DNA of 64,000 nt, taken from JAHWKI01 sp035513575 (GTDB lineage Bacteria > Gemmatimonadota > Gemmatimonadetes > Longimicrobiales > RSA9). Numbering within the stretch: position 1 is the stretch's first letter; each line of letters starts with the position of its first letter. Location: NCBI GenBank assembly GCA_035513575.1, contig DATKBW010000121.1, positions 1-64,000 of the forward strand, written 5' to 3'. The notes below the pieces were generated by a model that did no database searches, was not told the DNA's origin, and saw only the letters and a list, made by a program, of their open reading frames with translations. Position numbers and translations under genes: made by a program. This document shows, piece by piece, positions 1 through 8,774 of the stretch.

Positions 1-260
1 CGCCGCGCATCGATTGCGAGATCTCGCTCGCTATTCGAGCGAAAAATCGTACGCGAGCCTCCCGCCGGCCGTCGCCTACGATATTTCGCCCGATATCCGA
101 GACGAATCTCGCAGCCGGTGTCGGGGGTCGCTTCCATGACGACTTTTCGCTCGCTCGCGGCCTGCACGGCCGAACCGTCGCGGGGATCACCGCGGACTGA
201 CCGGCTCCCGGCCGGTCAGAGCATGGATGTGGAGCGGATCGTGCGGGCGAGCGGCGCATC
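1..260. other. Non-coding start of window
   Basis: I see no convincing gene here. A 7-bp inverted repeat, GACCGGC and GCCGGTC around a 5-nt loop, lies at 199-217, just ahead of mtgA. It has no T-rich tail, so it could be a weak terminator of an upstream gene or simply GC-rich noise. The region around 30-160 is less GC-rich than the genes and has several TTTTCG and ATATTTCG stretches, as expected for an intergenic promoter region, but I could not define a clear promoter. Confidence 0.4.
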
Positions 261-974
261 ATGAACGAGGAAGCTCGCGAGCCGCCGGAAGCAGCCGAGC
301 CACCGCGGCGCCGGCGTCGTCGCCTGCTGCTGGTCCTCCTCCTGGTCCCGGTGGCGTACTGGGTCCTGTGCGTCGCGGGGCTGGTTTACCTGCGCGTGCT
401 GCCGCCGGTGGCGACGGCCGTGCAGCTCCAGCGGGGGGTGGAGCGGCTGGTCGCCGGGGAGCGGCCGCTGGTGGACGCGCGCTGGCGGCCCGTGGAGCGG
501 ATGTCCAGCCACGTGCCCCGTGCGGTCGTGGCGGCCGAGGACGCGCGCTTCTTCCGCCACCACGGCTTCGACTGGGCGGAGATGCGGAAGGCGCGGCAGG
601 AGGCGGCCCGGGAGGGGGAGCCGATGCGCGGCGCGTCCACGCTCACGCAGCAGCTCCTCAAGAACCTGTACTTCACGACGCACCGCAACCCGGTCCGGAA
701 GCTGTACGAGTGGACGCTCACGCCCCCGGCGGAGCTCGTCCTCGGGAAGGACCGGATCCTGGAGCTGCACGTGAACGTCGTCGAATTCGGCCCCGGTGTC
801 TTCGGCGCCGAGGCCGCCGCGCGGCACCACTACGGCCGCCCCGCGTCCGAGCTCACCCGCCACCAGGCCGCCTCCCTCGCGGCCGTGCTCCCCGACCCGC
901 TCCGCCGCCGGCCCGAGCGCATGGGGTGGTACACGGATATCATCCTCGGACGGATGGGGCAGATGGGGTGGTAG
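261..974 (+). CDS. mtgA: Monofunctional biosynthetic peptidoglycan transglycosylase
   Basis: This is a GT51 glycosyltransferase that polymerises lipid II into glycan strands at the outer face of the inner membrane. The 237-residue protein has an acidic start, a run of Arg (about 16-21), then one membrane anchor (about 22-46). The catalytic region follows: AEDARFFRHHGFD holds the first conserved Glu, and RGASTLTQQLLKNLY is the second family signature. No transpeptidase domain follows, and the length fits MtgA rather than a class A PBP. It runs convergently with the histidine kinase gene, 22 bp apart. The last residues (two GRMGQMGW-like turns) look degenerate. The function is assigned with high confidence from the motifs. 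Confidence 0.9.
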   Translation: MNEEAREPPEAAEPPRRRRRRLLLVLLLVPVAYWVLCVAGLVYLRVLPPVATAVQLQRGVERLVAGERPLVDARWRPVERMSSHVPRAVVAAEDARFFRHHGFDWAEMRKARQEAAREGEPMRGASTLTQQLLKNLYFTTHRNPVRKLYEWTLTPPAELVLGKDRILELHVNVVEFGPGVFGAEAAARHHYGRPASELTRHQAASLAAVLPDPLRRRPERMGWYTDIILGRMGQMGW

Positions 975-996
975 GGGGAGCTGCCCGCCCGGGTCT

Positions 997-2463
997 TCAG
1001 TCCACTCGATCGTCCGGTTCGGCCGCGCTCGGGAGCCACAGGGTGAAGGACGATCCCTCTCCACGGGCGCTCCGCAGCGTCAGGTCGCCGCCCATGCGGC
1101 GGGCGAGCTCGAGACCGATGGCGAGCCCGAGGCCGGCACCACCCTGCTTGCGGGTGTTCCCGGGATCCACCTGCACGAACGGCTGGAAGACCGTCTCCGC
1201 CTCGGTCGCGGAGATGCCGATCCCGGTATCGGCCACCCGGATGAAGGTCCACGGGCCGTTCCCGTCGAGGTTCGCGCCCGCGTCCGGCGTCCGGCTCGTG
1301 CCACAGCTCACGGTGATGCTCCCGCCGCGGTCGGTGAACTTGATGGCGTTGCTCAACAGGATCACCAGGATCTGACGGACGCGATCTTCGTCGCCCACGT
1401 AGAGGCCGCTCGCGGCGGTGCACTCCGTATCGAGCCCCACGCCGGCCGAGTTGGCCTGCGGCTCGATCAGAGCGATCGCGGCCGCGATGGACGCCTGGGC
1501 GGCGATGGTCTCCCGACCGAGGATCATCCGTCCCGACTCCACCCTCGAGAGATCGAGGATGTCGTCGATCAGTCCGATCAGGTGCCCGCTGCTGACCTTC
1601 ACCCTCGCGAGGTACTCCCTCTGCCTGGAAGTCAGCGGCCCTGCGATTTCCATCTCCAGGAGCTCGGTGTATCCGACGATGGCGTTCAGCGGGGTGCGGA
1701 TCTCGTGGCTCATCGTGGCCAGGAACCGTGACTTCGCATGGTTCGCGTCTTCCGCTTCCTCCGCGAGCTCCTGCTGGCGTATGCTCGACAGGACGAGCTG
1801 TTCGTTCAGCTCCGCGGCACCATGTCGGGCGGCTTCCAGGTCACGGAACAGGCGGGCGTTGTCGAGGGCGATCGAGCAGCGGGCGGCGAGGTCTTCGGCC
1901 AGCTCGACATCCGTTTCGGTGTACTGGTGCCCCCCGTCCGCGCTGACGAACGTGATGGCGCCGAGCACGTTACCGCGGGCGATGAGCGGCACGACCACTA
2001 CGGAACCGATGCCGAGCGCGCGCAGGTCTTCCAGGTTCTCCTCGCCGATGGCGAAGTCGACGAGCATCTCGTCGGGTACGGTCGGGATCACCTCCGTCGC
2101 ACGGGATCGGATCACGCGGGGCACCCCGATAGGATCGTCCCGACCGGGCGGCCAGCCCTCCTTCAGCCTGCGGGCACGTTCTTCCTTGAGCGGGTCCGGG
2201 TGAATGATGCCGAGGCGGCGCATGGAGCCGTCCGCCTCGACGACGTCCACGATGCACCAGGACCCCAGGTACGGGAGCGCCATGCCCGCTACCGTCACGA
2301 GCGTGGTCTCGTAGTCGAGCGAGTCCGCGAGCCACTGGCCCGCACGCGCGAGAAAGCGCGGCACCGATTCGGCCCACCGGGATGGTACGAAAGTGGCAGG
2401 GCCAGGCGGCTCACCGTTCGGGGCCTGTTTCGAATCGTTCTCCGAATCAGGGCGCTTGGTCAT
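997..2463 (-). CDS. GAF-domain sensor histidine kinase
   Basis: This 488-residue kinase starts with a GAF-like sensory domain (about 45-205), then a short coiled coil (210-245). The HisKA dimerisation domain follows, with the phospho-acceptor His253 in SHEIRTPLN. The HATPase domain has an N box (LLSNAIKF), a G1 box (DTGIGI) and a G2 box (GGAGLGLAI). There is no transmembrane segment, so it should be a cytoplasmic sensor; ligand unknown. No response regulator is adjacent. Its gene diverges from the KaiC-like pair across 251 bp, and KaiC-type ATPases often work with histidine kinases, so a functional link is plausible but only inferred. Confidence 0.85.
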   Translation of the reverse strand: MTKRPDSENDSKQAPNGEPPGPATFVPSRWAESVPRFLARAGQWLADSLDYETTLVTVAGMALPYLGSWCIVDVVEADGSMRRLGIIHPDPLKEERARRLKEGWPPGRDDPIGVPRVIRSRATEVIPTVPDEMLVDFAIGEENLEDLRALGIGSVVVVPLIARGNVLGAITFVSADGGHQYTETDVELAEDLAARCSIALDNARLFRDLEAARHGAAELNEQLVLSSIRQQELAEEAEDANHAKSRFLATMSHEIRTPLNAIVGYTELLEMEIAGPLTSRQREYLARVKVSSGHLIGLIDDILDLSRVESGRMILGRETIAAQASIAAAIALIEPQANSAGVGLDTECTAASGLYVGDEDRVRQILVILLSNAIKFTDRGGSITVSCGTSRTPDAGANLDGNGPWTFIRVADTGIGISATEAETVFQPFVQVDPGNTRKQGGAGLGLAIGLELARRMGGDLTLRSARGEGSSFTLWLPSAAEPDDRVD

Positions 2464-2714
2464 GACTTGGCTGGTTTTCGGGATGCTGCCATGGACGCAT
2501 CCGGGATCATGAGGCCCACGCTGTCGGGCCGGTGTCCTGGGACAAAATGATGCCCACCTGCCCGTGGCGAAACCCGCGCCGGCCGCCGCGTCGGATGAAT
2601 CCGGATTCGCGTATCATCCCCGAGAGGCGTATTTTTCGGGTCGCGACCGCACCTGCCCGCGATACCGGTTAGCGGGTAAGCCGACGTCGCGCGCTACTCG
2701 CCACGACCCAATAT
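2464..2714. promoter_or_regulatory. Divergent intergenic region, kinase / KaiC-like operon
   Basis: This 251-bp region separates two divergent transcripts and must carry both promoters. It has a perfect 12-bp palindrome, GAATCCGGATTC, at 2597-2608. Immediately beyond it is TATCAT (2612-2617), a possible -10 without a good -35, and then a T-run near 2632. The palindrome could be an operator, but there is no independent evidence for its regulator. Confidence 0.3.
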
Positions 2715-3140
2715 ATGCCCCATCCCTCGCCCAAGCTCGCCGAACTGGCACGACGGATCGTGGAGCACGAAGCCGGCGGGTCCGATCCGTCCGCCTCGGC
2801 TGCCGCGGTCGAAACGGCCTGTCGGAGGCTGAAGGGCCACCTGGTCGGCCTGCTCGGCTCCGTCGGAGTCTCCGCACTGCTCGGCCGCGCCCTCCACATG
2901 GCCCAGCGGGAGAACCCCTCCCTGGCGGAGGTAGCCGTGAGTGGGGAGCCAGGCGCGTGCTTCACCGGCCTGGCGGAGTCGCTGGCCGCGAGGACCGACG
3001 AAGAAGCGACCTCGGCCGCCGAGACCGTTCTCACGTACGTGCTCGTGTTACTGGTCATGCTGCTCGGTGAGGAGTTGGGAATGAAGCCCGTCCAGAAGCT
3101 CTGGTCCCGGGAGACCAGCGTCAAGGAGATCGACGAATGA
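2715..3140 (+). CDS. Hypothetical protein upstream of KaiC-like ATPase
   Basis: This is a 141-residue, mostly helical soluble protein that I do not recognise. It has an Ala- and Glu-rich N-terminal half and a hydrophobic stretch near residues 103-120 (VLTYVLVLLVMLLG), followed by a short basic/acidic end. Its stop overlaps the start of the KaiC-like gene by 4 bp (ATGA), so the two are translationally coupled and probably work together. Small helical partners encoded next to KaiC homologues are a known theme, but this is not recognisably KaiA or KaiB. A role as an adaptor or regulator of the ATPase is inferred from coupling only. Confidence 0.7.
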   Translation: MPHPSPKLAELARRIVEHEAGGSDPSASAAAVETACRRLKGHLVGLLGSVGVSALLGRALHMAQRENPSLAEVAVSGEPGACFTGLAESLAARTDEEATSAAETVLTYVLVLLVMLLGEELGMKPVQKLWSRETSVKEIDE

Positions 3141-4615
3141 GTCAGGAGAAACGCGTTGTGATCAGGAAGCTGCCGAGCGGCGTGCCAGGGCTCGATCTCA
3201 TCCTGGGCGGCGGAGTCCCGGAAGGTTCGTTCAATCTCATCGCGGGCCCGCCCGGCACCGGGAAAACCACGCTGGCTCACCAGTTCGTCTTCAAGAACGC
3301 CACGCCCGAGCAGACCGCGCTTTTCTTCACGGTTCTCGGCGAGCCCGCGGTCAAGATGCTGCGGCACCAGCAGCAGTACACCTTTTTCGACGTAGCGAAG
3401 GTGAACGAGAGCATCCGCTTCGTCAACCTGGGTGACGATGTCATCGAGCGCGGTCTGGAAGGCGCCCTGGAGCGGATCATCGAAGAAGTGGAACGGACCG
3501 ACGCGGGGATCGTGGTCGTCGACTCCTTCCGCTCGCTGACCGAAAAGGCGCAGGCGGACTCCGCCGCGCCGCCCGGATTTTCCGGCGTCGTGCAGCGCCT
3601 GGCGATGCATCTCACCACCTGGCAGGTGACGTCGTTCCTGGTGGGGGAGTATGAAGAGTCGGACAAGACGGGGAATCCGGTCTTCACCATCGCGGATGCC
3701 ATCGTCTGGCTCGCGCAGGCGGCCCACAACAACTCGGTGGTTCGCAAGCTCCAGGTCGTGAAGATCCGTGGACAGGCCCCGATGCCGGGACTCCACACGT
3801 ACCGCATCACGGATGGCGGGCTGCAGGTCTTCCCGCGACTTGCGCTCGCGGTGGACGAACACGAGCGGCAGACGCCGACCGGCCGCGCCTCCACCGGCGT
3901 CCCCGGGCTGGACGAGATGATGGACGGCGGGATCCCCACGGGCGATTCGGTGCTGGTCGCCGGCCCGTCGGGCTCGGGCAAATCCGTGCTCGCCACGCAG
4001 TTCATCGCCGAAGGGGGGAAGCGGGGCGAGGCGGGGGTGCTCGTCGTCTTCGAGGAGCATCCGAAAGAGTACCTCTACCGCGCGGAAGGTCTCGGATTCC
4101 ACTTGCGGGAGATGATCGAGGCCGGAACGCTGGAAGCCCTCTATCTTCGTCCGCTCGACCTCTCGCCGGACGAGACCCTGTACGAGATCCGGGAAGCGGT
4201 GCGTCGGGTGGGCGCCAAGCGCGTGGTCATCGATTCGATGTCGGGCTTCGAGCTCGCCCTCGCCCCCACCTTCCGGGCGGATTTTCGCGAGTCGCTCTAC
4301 CGGCTGGTGGGTGCCCTCACCGGCCTGGGGATCACCGTGCTGACCACCATGGAGATCACACAGGGGCAGGACGAGCTCCGCTTCACGCCCAACGTGATCT
4401 CCTTCCTGGCGGACGACCTCATCTCACTCCGCTACGTCGAGGTGGACAGGGAGCTCAAGAAGGTCGTGGCCGTGGTGAAGATGCGCGGGAGCCAGCACAG
4501 CAAGGCGTATCGGGAATACGAGATCACGGAGACCGGCTTCGTCGTCCGTGGAGACCTGGACGGATACACCGGCCGCATCAGCGGGGCCGCGGTCCTCACC
4601 CGGCAGGGGGGGTGA
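3137..4615 (+). CDS. KaiC-like double-domain ATPase
   Basis: This 492-residue protein has two RecA/KaiC ATPase domains. Walker A motifs lie at 37-44 (GPPGTGKT) and 276-283 (GPSGSGKS), with Walker B-like VVVDS and VVIDS. The CII catalytic glutamate pair is kept (FEEHP, Glu306-Glu307), but the equivalent CI position reads VLGEP, so CI looks impaired. By alignment with cyanobacterial KaiC, Thr426 and Ser431 correspond to Thr417 and Ser422, whereas Thr432 is Phe423. At most one of the two main phosphosites remains. The C-terminal A-loop/tail is short. KaiA and KaiB are absent from the window, so a clock is unlikely; a signalling or stress-response ATPase is more probable. Confidence 0.85.
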   Translation: MSQEKRVVIRKLPSGVPGLDLILGGGVPEGSFNLIAGPPGTGKTTLAHQFVFKNATPEQTALFFTVLGEPAVKMLRHQQQYTFFDVAKVNESIRFVNLGDDVIERGLEGALERIIEEVERTDAGIVVVDSFRSLTEKAQADSAAPPGFSGVVQRLAMHLTTWQVTSFLVGEYEESDKTGNPVFTIADAIVWLAQAAHNNSVVRKLQVVKIRGQAPMPGLHTYRITDGGLQVFPRLALAVDEHERQTPTGRASTGVPGLDEMMDGGIPTGDSVLVAGPSGSGKSVLATQFIAEGGKRGEAGVLVVFEEHPKEYLYRAEGLGFHLREMIEAGTLEALYLRPLDLSPDETLYEIREAVRRVGAKRVVIDSMSGFELALAPTFRADFRESLYRLVGALTGLGITVLTTMEITQGQDELRFTPNVISFLADDLISLRYVEVDRELKKVVAVVKMRGSQHSKAYREYEITETGFVVRGDLDGYTGRISGAAVLTRQGG

Positions 4616-4699
4616 CCTTCACCGCCCCGCCATCCTGCTGGGCCGGCGGCCTTACGATGGCCGCGCTCTGTTCCACGACTCGACCGGGAAGGAAGTCCC

Positions 4700-5005
4700 A
4701 TGCTGGCTCACGTTCTGGCCGTGCTCGGCCTGGCCTTCTACGGCTTCGAGGTCTATCGCACGGTCCGACGCTTCGGGGTCCGGCGGGCGGGCATGTTCGG
4801 CGCGGCCGCCGGGGCCCCCAGGGCGCACGTCTTCATGGCCGTCCTGATGACGGTCATCTTCTTCATCCTGGCCGCGTCGTTCGCGGCCGTGCCCTTCTAC
4901 GTGGCCCCGGCCGGGGCCGTGATCAACGCCGTCTACCTGGTCCTGGCGCTCCGCTACGCGCGGCGTCGGTCCGCCGAGCGGCGGGCCAGGCTGGACAGGG
5001 GCTAG
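4700..5005 (+). CDS. Small integral membrane protein
   Basis: This 101-residue protein of unknown function has two or three membrane segments, at about 4-20, 45-68 and 70-88. A basic loop (RTVRRFGVRRAG) lies between the first two, and the C-terminus is Arg-rich, so both basic parts are likely cytoplasmic. The ATG has a good ribosome site (GGGAAGGAAG) just upstream. It sits 84 bp after the KaiC-like gene and 30 bp before the DUF3127 gene on the same strand, so cotranscription is possible. No known family was recognised. Confidence 0.65.
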   Translation: MLAHVLAVLGLAFYGFEVYRTVRRFGVRRAGMFGAAAGAPRAHVFMAVLMTVIFFILAASFAAVPFYVAPAGAVINAVYLVLALRYARRRSAERRARLDRG

Positions 5006-5035
5006 AACGGTCGAACCCCGAGCAACGGAAGCCGC

Positions 5036-5404
5036 ATGGAAAACACCCTCACCGGCAAGGTCACACAGATCCTCGACGAGCAGTCGGGGACCGGCAAGAA
5101 CGGCCCGTGGCGGAAGCAGGAGTTCATCCTCGAGACCGAGGGCAAGTACGCGAAGCCGGTGTGCATCGCCCAGTGGGGCGATGACATCGACTCGTTCGCC
5201 GTCCAGGAGGGGGAGCGGCTCACTGCGCACGTCGACATCCAGAGCCGGGAGTACAACGGCCGCTGGTACACGGACGTGAAGGCGTGGCGCGTGACGAGGG
5301 ATGCCGCGGCCGGGCAGGACGCCCCACCGCCCACCGGCGATGAGCCCTGGCCGGACGAGACAGCCGACCCGGACGACGGCGGGGACGACGGCCTGCCGTT
5401 CTAA
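5036..5404 (+). CDS. DUF3127 family protein with SSB-like acidic tail
   Basis: The 122-residue protein matches the DUF3127 pattern known mainly from Bacteroidetes: GKVTQILDEQSGTGKNGPW, then QEFILET and SREYNGRWYTDVKAW. This looks like a single compact OB-like beta domain over residues 1-87. The last 30 residues are disordered and acidic and finish DDGGDDGLPF. That closely resembles the C-terminal tip of single-stranded DNA-binding protein (DDDIPF), which docks replication and repair proteins. The tail similarity is seen directly; a role in DNA metabolism is inferred. Its neighbours give no further clue. Confidence 0.8.
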   Translation: MENTLTGKVTQILDEQSGTGKNGPWRKQEFILETEGKYAKPVCIAQWGDDIDSFAVQEGERLTAHVDIQSREYNGRWYTDVKAWRVTRDAAAGQDAPPPTGDEPWPDETADPDDGGDDGLPF

Positions 5405-5593
5405 CCGGCTGGCAAGCTCGACGTTTCGTGACGCCCGGGTGCGCGACAGAAGTAGCCGTTGCCGGAACTCTTTAGCCGCCATACCGGAACGCCCACCGGG
5501 CGGGCTCCCCCGTCCGCACCCGGCCCCCGTGGCCTGGCACGATTGTGGTACCAAGGCATCCGTTTTCCGTCTCCGATCACCCGGGGGGAGCTC

Positions 5594-6283
5594 TTGAATC
5601 GGATCAAGGTCGATCTGCGGCGGCGCGCGCTCGCCATCAACATCGCCGTCGCGGCGCTCGCGGCGGCAGGGATCACTTCGCTGACGGGGGCGCCTGCCGT
5701 GCTGGCGATCCCCGTCCTGACCGCGCTGCTCGCGTACGCCCTGGTGGTGTGGGGGCGGGAAGCGGAGGTAAGGGCCGGGCCGACAGGCGGTGGCGCGATG
5801 ATGGATGCCCTCACCGGGCTGACCACGGAAGACATCGGGAACGAAGCACTCGCCCGTGAGTTCGCGGCGGCCCAGCGGGGTCGCCCCCTCACCGTCGTCC
5901 TGCTCCGACTCGAGGGGCTGCCGCAATACCGCGTGCGGCACGGGAAAGGGGTAGCCGACCAGCTCCTGCGCGTCACCGGGCGGACGCTCGCTCGCCACTG
6001 TCGCGGCATGCACCTGACGGCCCGGCACGGTCGGCGCGAGGGAACGTTCCTCTCCATCCTGTCGGCGTCGGACCGGAAGGGCGCGGCCGTGTACGCCGCT
6101 CGCCTGCACCGGGACCTGGTGCAGCCCGCCGGTCTACCCGAGCCCGCCGGCGTCAGCATCGGGATCGCGTCGTACGACAGGGACATGGCGTCGCCGTCGG
6201 AACTGATTCGCAAGGCGACCTATGCCATGGAAAGAGGCGCGGAGGCAGGCGGCAAGGTGATGGTCGTCGGCGACGGGGCGTAG
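5594..6283 (+). CDS. Membrane-anchored degenerate GGDEF protein
   Basis: The protein has two adjacent membrane segments (roughly residues 12-60) and then a GGDEF-like fold. The signature that should read RYGGDEF is RHGRREGTF, so cyclase activity is unlikely and a nucleotide-sensing or structural role is more probable. The later VSIGIASY and KATYAMERG pieces are typical of the family. The start is uncertain: I chose TTG at 5594, behind a GGGGGGAG ribosome site, giving 229 residues. An in-frame TTG at 5459 would add 45 low-complexity residues. Confidence 0.6.
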   Translation: MNRIKVDLRRRALAINIAVAALAAAGITSLTGAPAVLAIPVLTALLAYALVVWGREAEVRAGPTGGGAMMDALTGLTTEDIGNEALAREFAAAQRGRPLTVVLLRLEGLPQYRVRHGKGVADQLLRVTGRTLARHCRGMHLTARHGRREGTFLSILSASDRKGAAVYAARLHRDLVQPAGLPEPAGVSIGIASYDRDMASPSELIRKATYAMERGAEAGGKVMVVGDGA

Positions 6284-6316
6284 CACGAAGACGAGCCCGG
6301 TCCGGCGCTCCTCGGC

Positions 6317-8632
6317 TCACCGCACCGACACCGGCGAATCCCCCCTCGCCATCCCCATCACCGAAGCCACGGTCGCCTTCGACACCTCCGCCACCAGCCG
6401 CTGGTCGATCGTCTCGAGCACGTCGTGCTCCTGGTGGTAGTGGGGATTGGCCAGGATGGGATACGACCCGATGCCGCCGATCACGTCCCCGAATGCGTCG
6501 AAGAGCGCGTGGGCGTCGGTGGACTTGTAGTAGTGGGCGTCGTAGAGGATCAGGTCGGTGAACAGGAGCGCGGCGGCGTGCTGGAGGTCGCGCACCGTCG
6601 AGCTGGAGTAGCGGATGGTGTTGTCCAGGCGGTCGTCGTTGGCGTAGCCGACCATGTCGTTGTTCAGCGCGCCGGCGACGCGCTTCCCCTCCGCCACGGC
6701 CCGCCGGGCGTACTCGCGGCTCCCCAGCAACCCGGCCTCCTCGCCCGTGAAGAAGACGAATTCGATGGTCGCGGGCTGCGGGCGGCCGGCCAGGACGCGG
6801 GCGGCCTCCAGCAGCGCGGTCGTCCCGGACGAGTTGTCGTCTGCTCCGGGGCCGCGCTCCACGGAGTCGAAGTGGGAGCCGACCACGTAAGCGACGTCGG
6901 GGTGGGCCGTCCCCGGCAGCCGCGCGATCACGTTGGCGCTCCGGATCCCCGGGCGCGGCTCGAACCACTGGAGCTCGGGGTCGTAGCCGAACGACCGGAG
7001 CTTCGCGGCCAGGTAGTCGATGGCCAGAGCGTTGCCGGGCTGCGTGATGTGCTTGGAGCCGAAGCGGAAGAGGTCGGCGGCGTAGCCGTGGATACGGGAG
7101 ACGGAGACGTCGGCGACGGCCTCGCGCACGTTCGCAACAATTCCCGCGAACTGAGCGCCGGCGTTCCTCCGCAGGGCGCGCTCGGCGGCAAGCTGCTCCC
7201 GGACGCGCGCGCGAACCTCCCGGAGCGTCACCGGCCGGCCGAGGTCGGTGAGGTAGACGCCGCGGTCGGGGGTGATGGTGTCGCCGTCGCGCTCGGCCAC
7301 GGTCAGCACCATGGTCCCGTCGGGCGACACGGCCCACTCGTACTCCGGGGCCACCGTGCGCACCGTGTTGTTGTGGAACAGCCGCATCCCCTCGCCCGAC
7401 CCGGGCACCCACTCGCGGATGGCGGGCGGGGCGGCGGGCCGCGCCGGGTACACGTACGACCGCCGGTGCCGCCCCTCGCCCTTGATCACCAGCAGACGGT
7501 CGCCGGCGAGGAAGCGGGGGAAGAGGTCGTGCTGGACGTCGTGGGTCAGGCGACGGGGCTCCCCTTCCCCCTCCGCGACCCAGACCTCCCAGTTCTCCCG
7601 GCCCATCCGCTGGAGCGCGACGACGGAGCCGTCCGCGGAGAGTGCGGGGCTGGCGAGGGCGTCCGTCGTCGCGAGGAGCAGGTCGGGGAGGCGCGCATCG
7701 GTCCCCACCGGCACCCGCCGCAGGGCGTACCTCGCGCCTTCGCGTCCTTCGCGTCCTTCGCGTGTGAGGAACGCCAGCGTGGACCCGTCCGCCGAGAACG
7801 CGGCGGAGCCGGAGCCGGGGAACGTGCGCTGGAAGCCGGTGGCGATGGTGAGGAGGGCTAGCCCTTCGTCATCCTGGAAGACGAGGTGCGTCCCCGTGGG
7901 CGAGACGACGACGTCCGACCCCTTGATCCACGGCACCGCCTCGCCCCCGCTCCAGACGACTGCGTGCACCGGCTCGCTCGCCCTCACGTCCCGCTCGCGG
8001 CCGGTGGTGAGGTCCCGGACTCGCACGCGGGCGTGGCGCGCGCGGACGGCGGTCAGCTCGTCGCGCAGGCGGACGAAATCGGCGCGGCTCTGCACGGGGA
8101 TGCGCTCGCGGAGCGCCGCTTCCTCCCGGGCCAGCGCCGCGGGGTCGGCGGTGCGGAGCCAGGCGATCCGGGCGCCGTCGGGGGAGAAGACGGCGCCGCG
8201 GCCGGCGAGCTCGGCCACCGGGCGGACGGCGCCGTCGCGGACCGCGACCACGACGGTGCGGCGCTCGGCGTCCGCGCCGGCGCCGGTCCCCGGGACATCG
8301 TACGCCGCGTGCCGGCCGTCCGGGCTCCAGCGGGGGTTGGTCCCGTCGGGGGCGACCTCGACGGTGCGGTAGCGCTCGCCCGTGAGCACGGCGACATCGG
8401 CGAGGAGCCCGCCGGCGCCGGGAGCGGCGAGGAGGCGGTCGAGACGCGCGAGGGCGTCGTCGTAGTCCCCCGCGTCCCAGGCGGCGTAGGCGGAGTCGAA
8501 GAGGGCGGCGGCCCGGGCGGCGGCCCGGGCGTCGGGATCCTGCGCCGCGAGGGGCGTGGCCGTCGCCGCGAGGGCCGCGGCTCCGAGGAGCGCGAGGAGG
8601 AGCCCGGTGGGGCGGGGAGCGTGGCGTCGCAT
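6317..8632 (-). CDS. Secreted M28 zinc peptidase with TolB-like propeller
   Basis: The 771-residue protein begins with a signal peptide (cleavage near AAQ, about residue 30) and a short helical repeat segment. Several PD40/TolB-type propeller blades follow (WSPDGRH, FSPDGARI, VSPTGTH, VSPDGTM). The C-terminal M28 aminopeptidase domain has all metal ligands visible: GSHFDS, GADDNSSG, TGEEAGLLGS, NNDMVG and YHQEHD. It probably releases N-terminal residues from peptides in the periplasm or outside. A short in-frame REG triplicate from 9-bp DNA repeats lies near 7740. A copy of the dispersed repeat encodes AQFAGIVAN between propeller and peptidase (7134-7157). Confidence 0.88.
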   Translation of the reverse strand: MRRHAPRPTGLLLALLGAAALAATATPLAAQDPDARAAARAAALFDSAYAAWDAGDYDDALARLDRLLAAPGAGGLLADVAVLTGERYRTVEVAPDGTNPRWSPDGRHAAYDVPGTGAGADAERRTVVVAVRDGAVRPVAELAGRGAVFSPDGARIAWLRTADPAALAREEAALRERIPVQSRADFVRLRDELTAVRARHARVRVRDLTTGRERDVRASEPVHAVVWSGGEAVPWIKGSDVVVSPTGTHLVFQDDEGLALLTIATGFQRTFPGSGSAAFSADGSTLAFLTREGREGREGARYALRRVPVGTDARLPDLLLATTDALASPALSADGSVVALQRMGRENWEVWVAEGEGEPRRLTHDVQHDLFPRFLAGDRLLVIKGEGRHRRSYVYPARPAAPPAIREWVPGSGEGMRLFHNNTVRTVAPEYEWAVSPDGTMVLTVAERDGDTITPDRGVYLTDLGRPVTLREVRARVREQLAAERALRRNAGAQFAGIVANVREAVADVSVSRIHGYAADLFRFGSKHITQPGNALAIDYLAAKLRSFGYDPELQWFEPRPGIRSANVIARLPGTAHPDVAYVVGSHFDSVERGPGADDNSSGTTALLEAARVLAGRPQPATIEFVFFTGEEAGLLGSREYARRAVAEGKRVAGALNNDMVGYANDDRLDNTIRYSSSTVRDLQHAAALLFTDLILYDAHYYKSTDAHALFDAFGDVIGGIGSYPILANPHYHQEHDVLETIDQRLVAEVSKATVASVMGMARGDSPVSVR
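7134..7157 (-). repeat. Dispersed repeat copy A, inside M28 gene
   Basis: The first 18 bases match the repeat core exactly, and the outer GAGCG end is kept. About six bases between them are missing relative to the full 30-bp unit. The copy reads through in frame, giving AQFAGIVAN in the peptidase. It is the only copy clearly inside a conserved gene; its site lies in the linker between domains. Confidence 0.75.
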
Positions 8633-8774
8633 GATGCGGAGGTGCGGGAGAAACCGGCGCGGCTGTCGACGGCACTATATCCGACGCGCGCGGGGTCGTG
8701 CAACGGGGGCGCGCCGCGGGAGCTCTCTCGGGGATCGTGGCGCGCCCGGCCGCTCTGGCCGCCCCGGTCGCGAC

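Noticed and set aside
2564..3070. Plus-strand frame overlapping the KaiC partner gene
   Set aside because: Low-complexity Arg/Pro content and no ribosome site; the coupled frame ending at 3140 is better.
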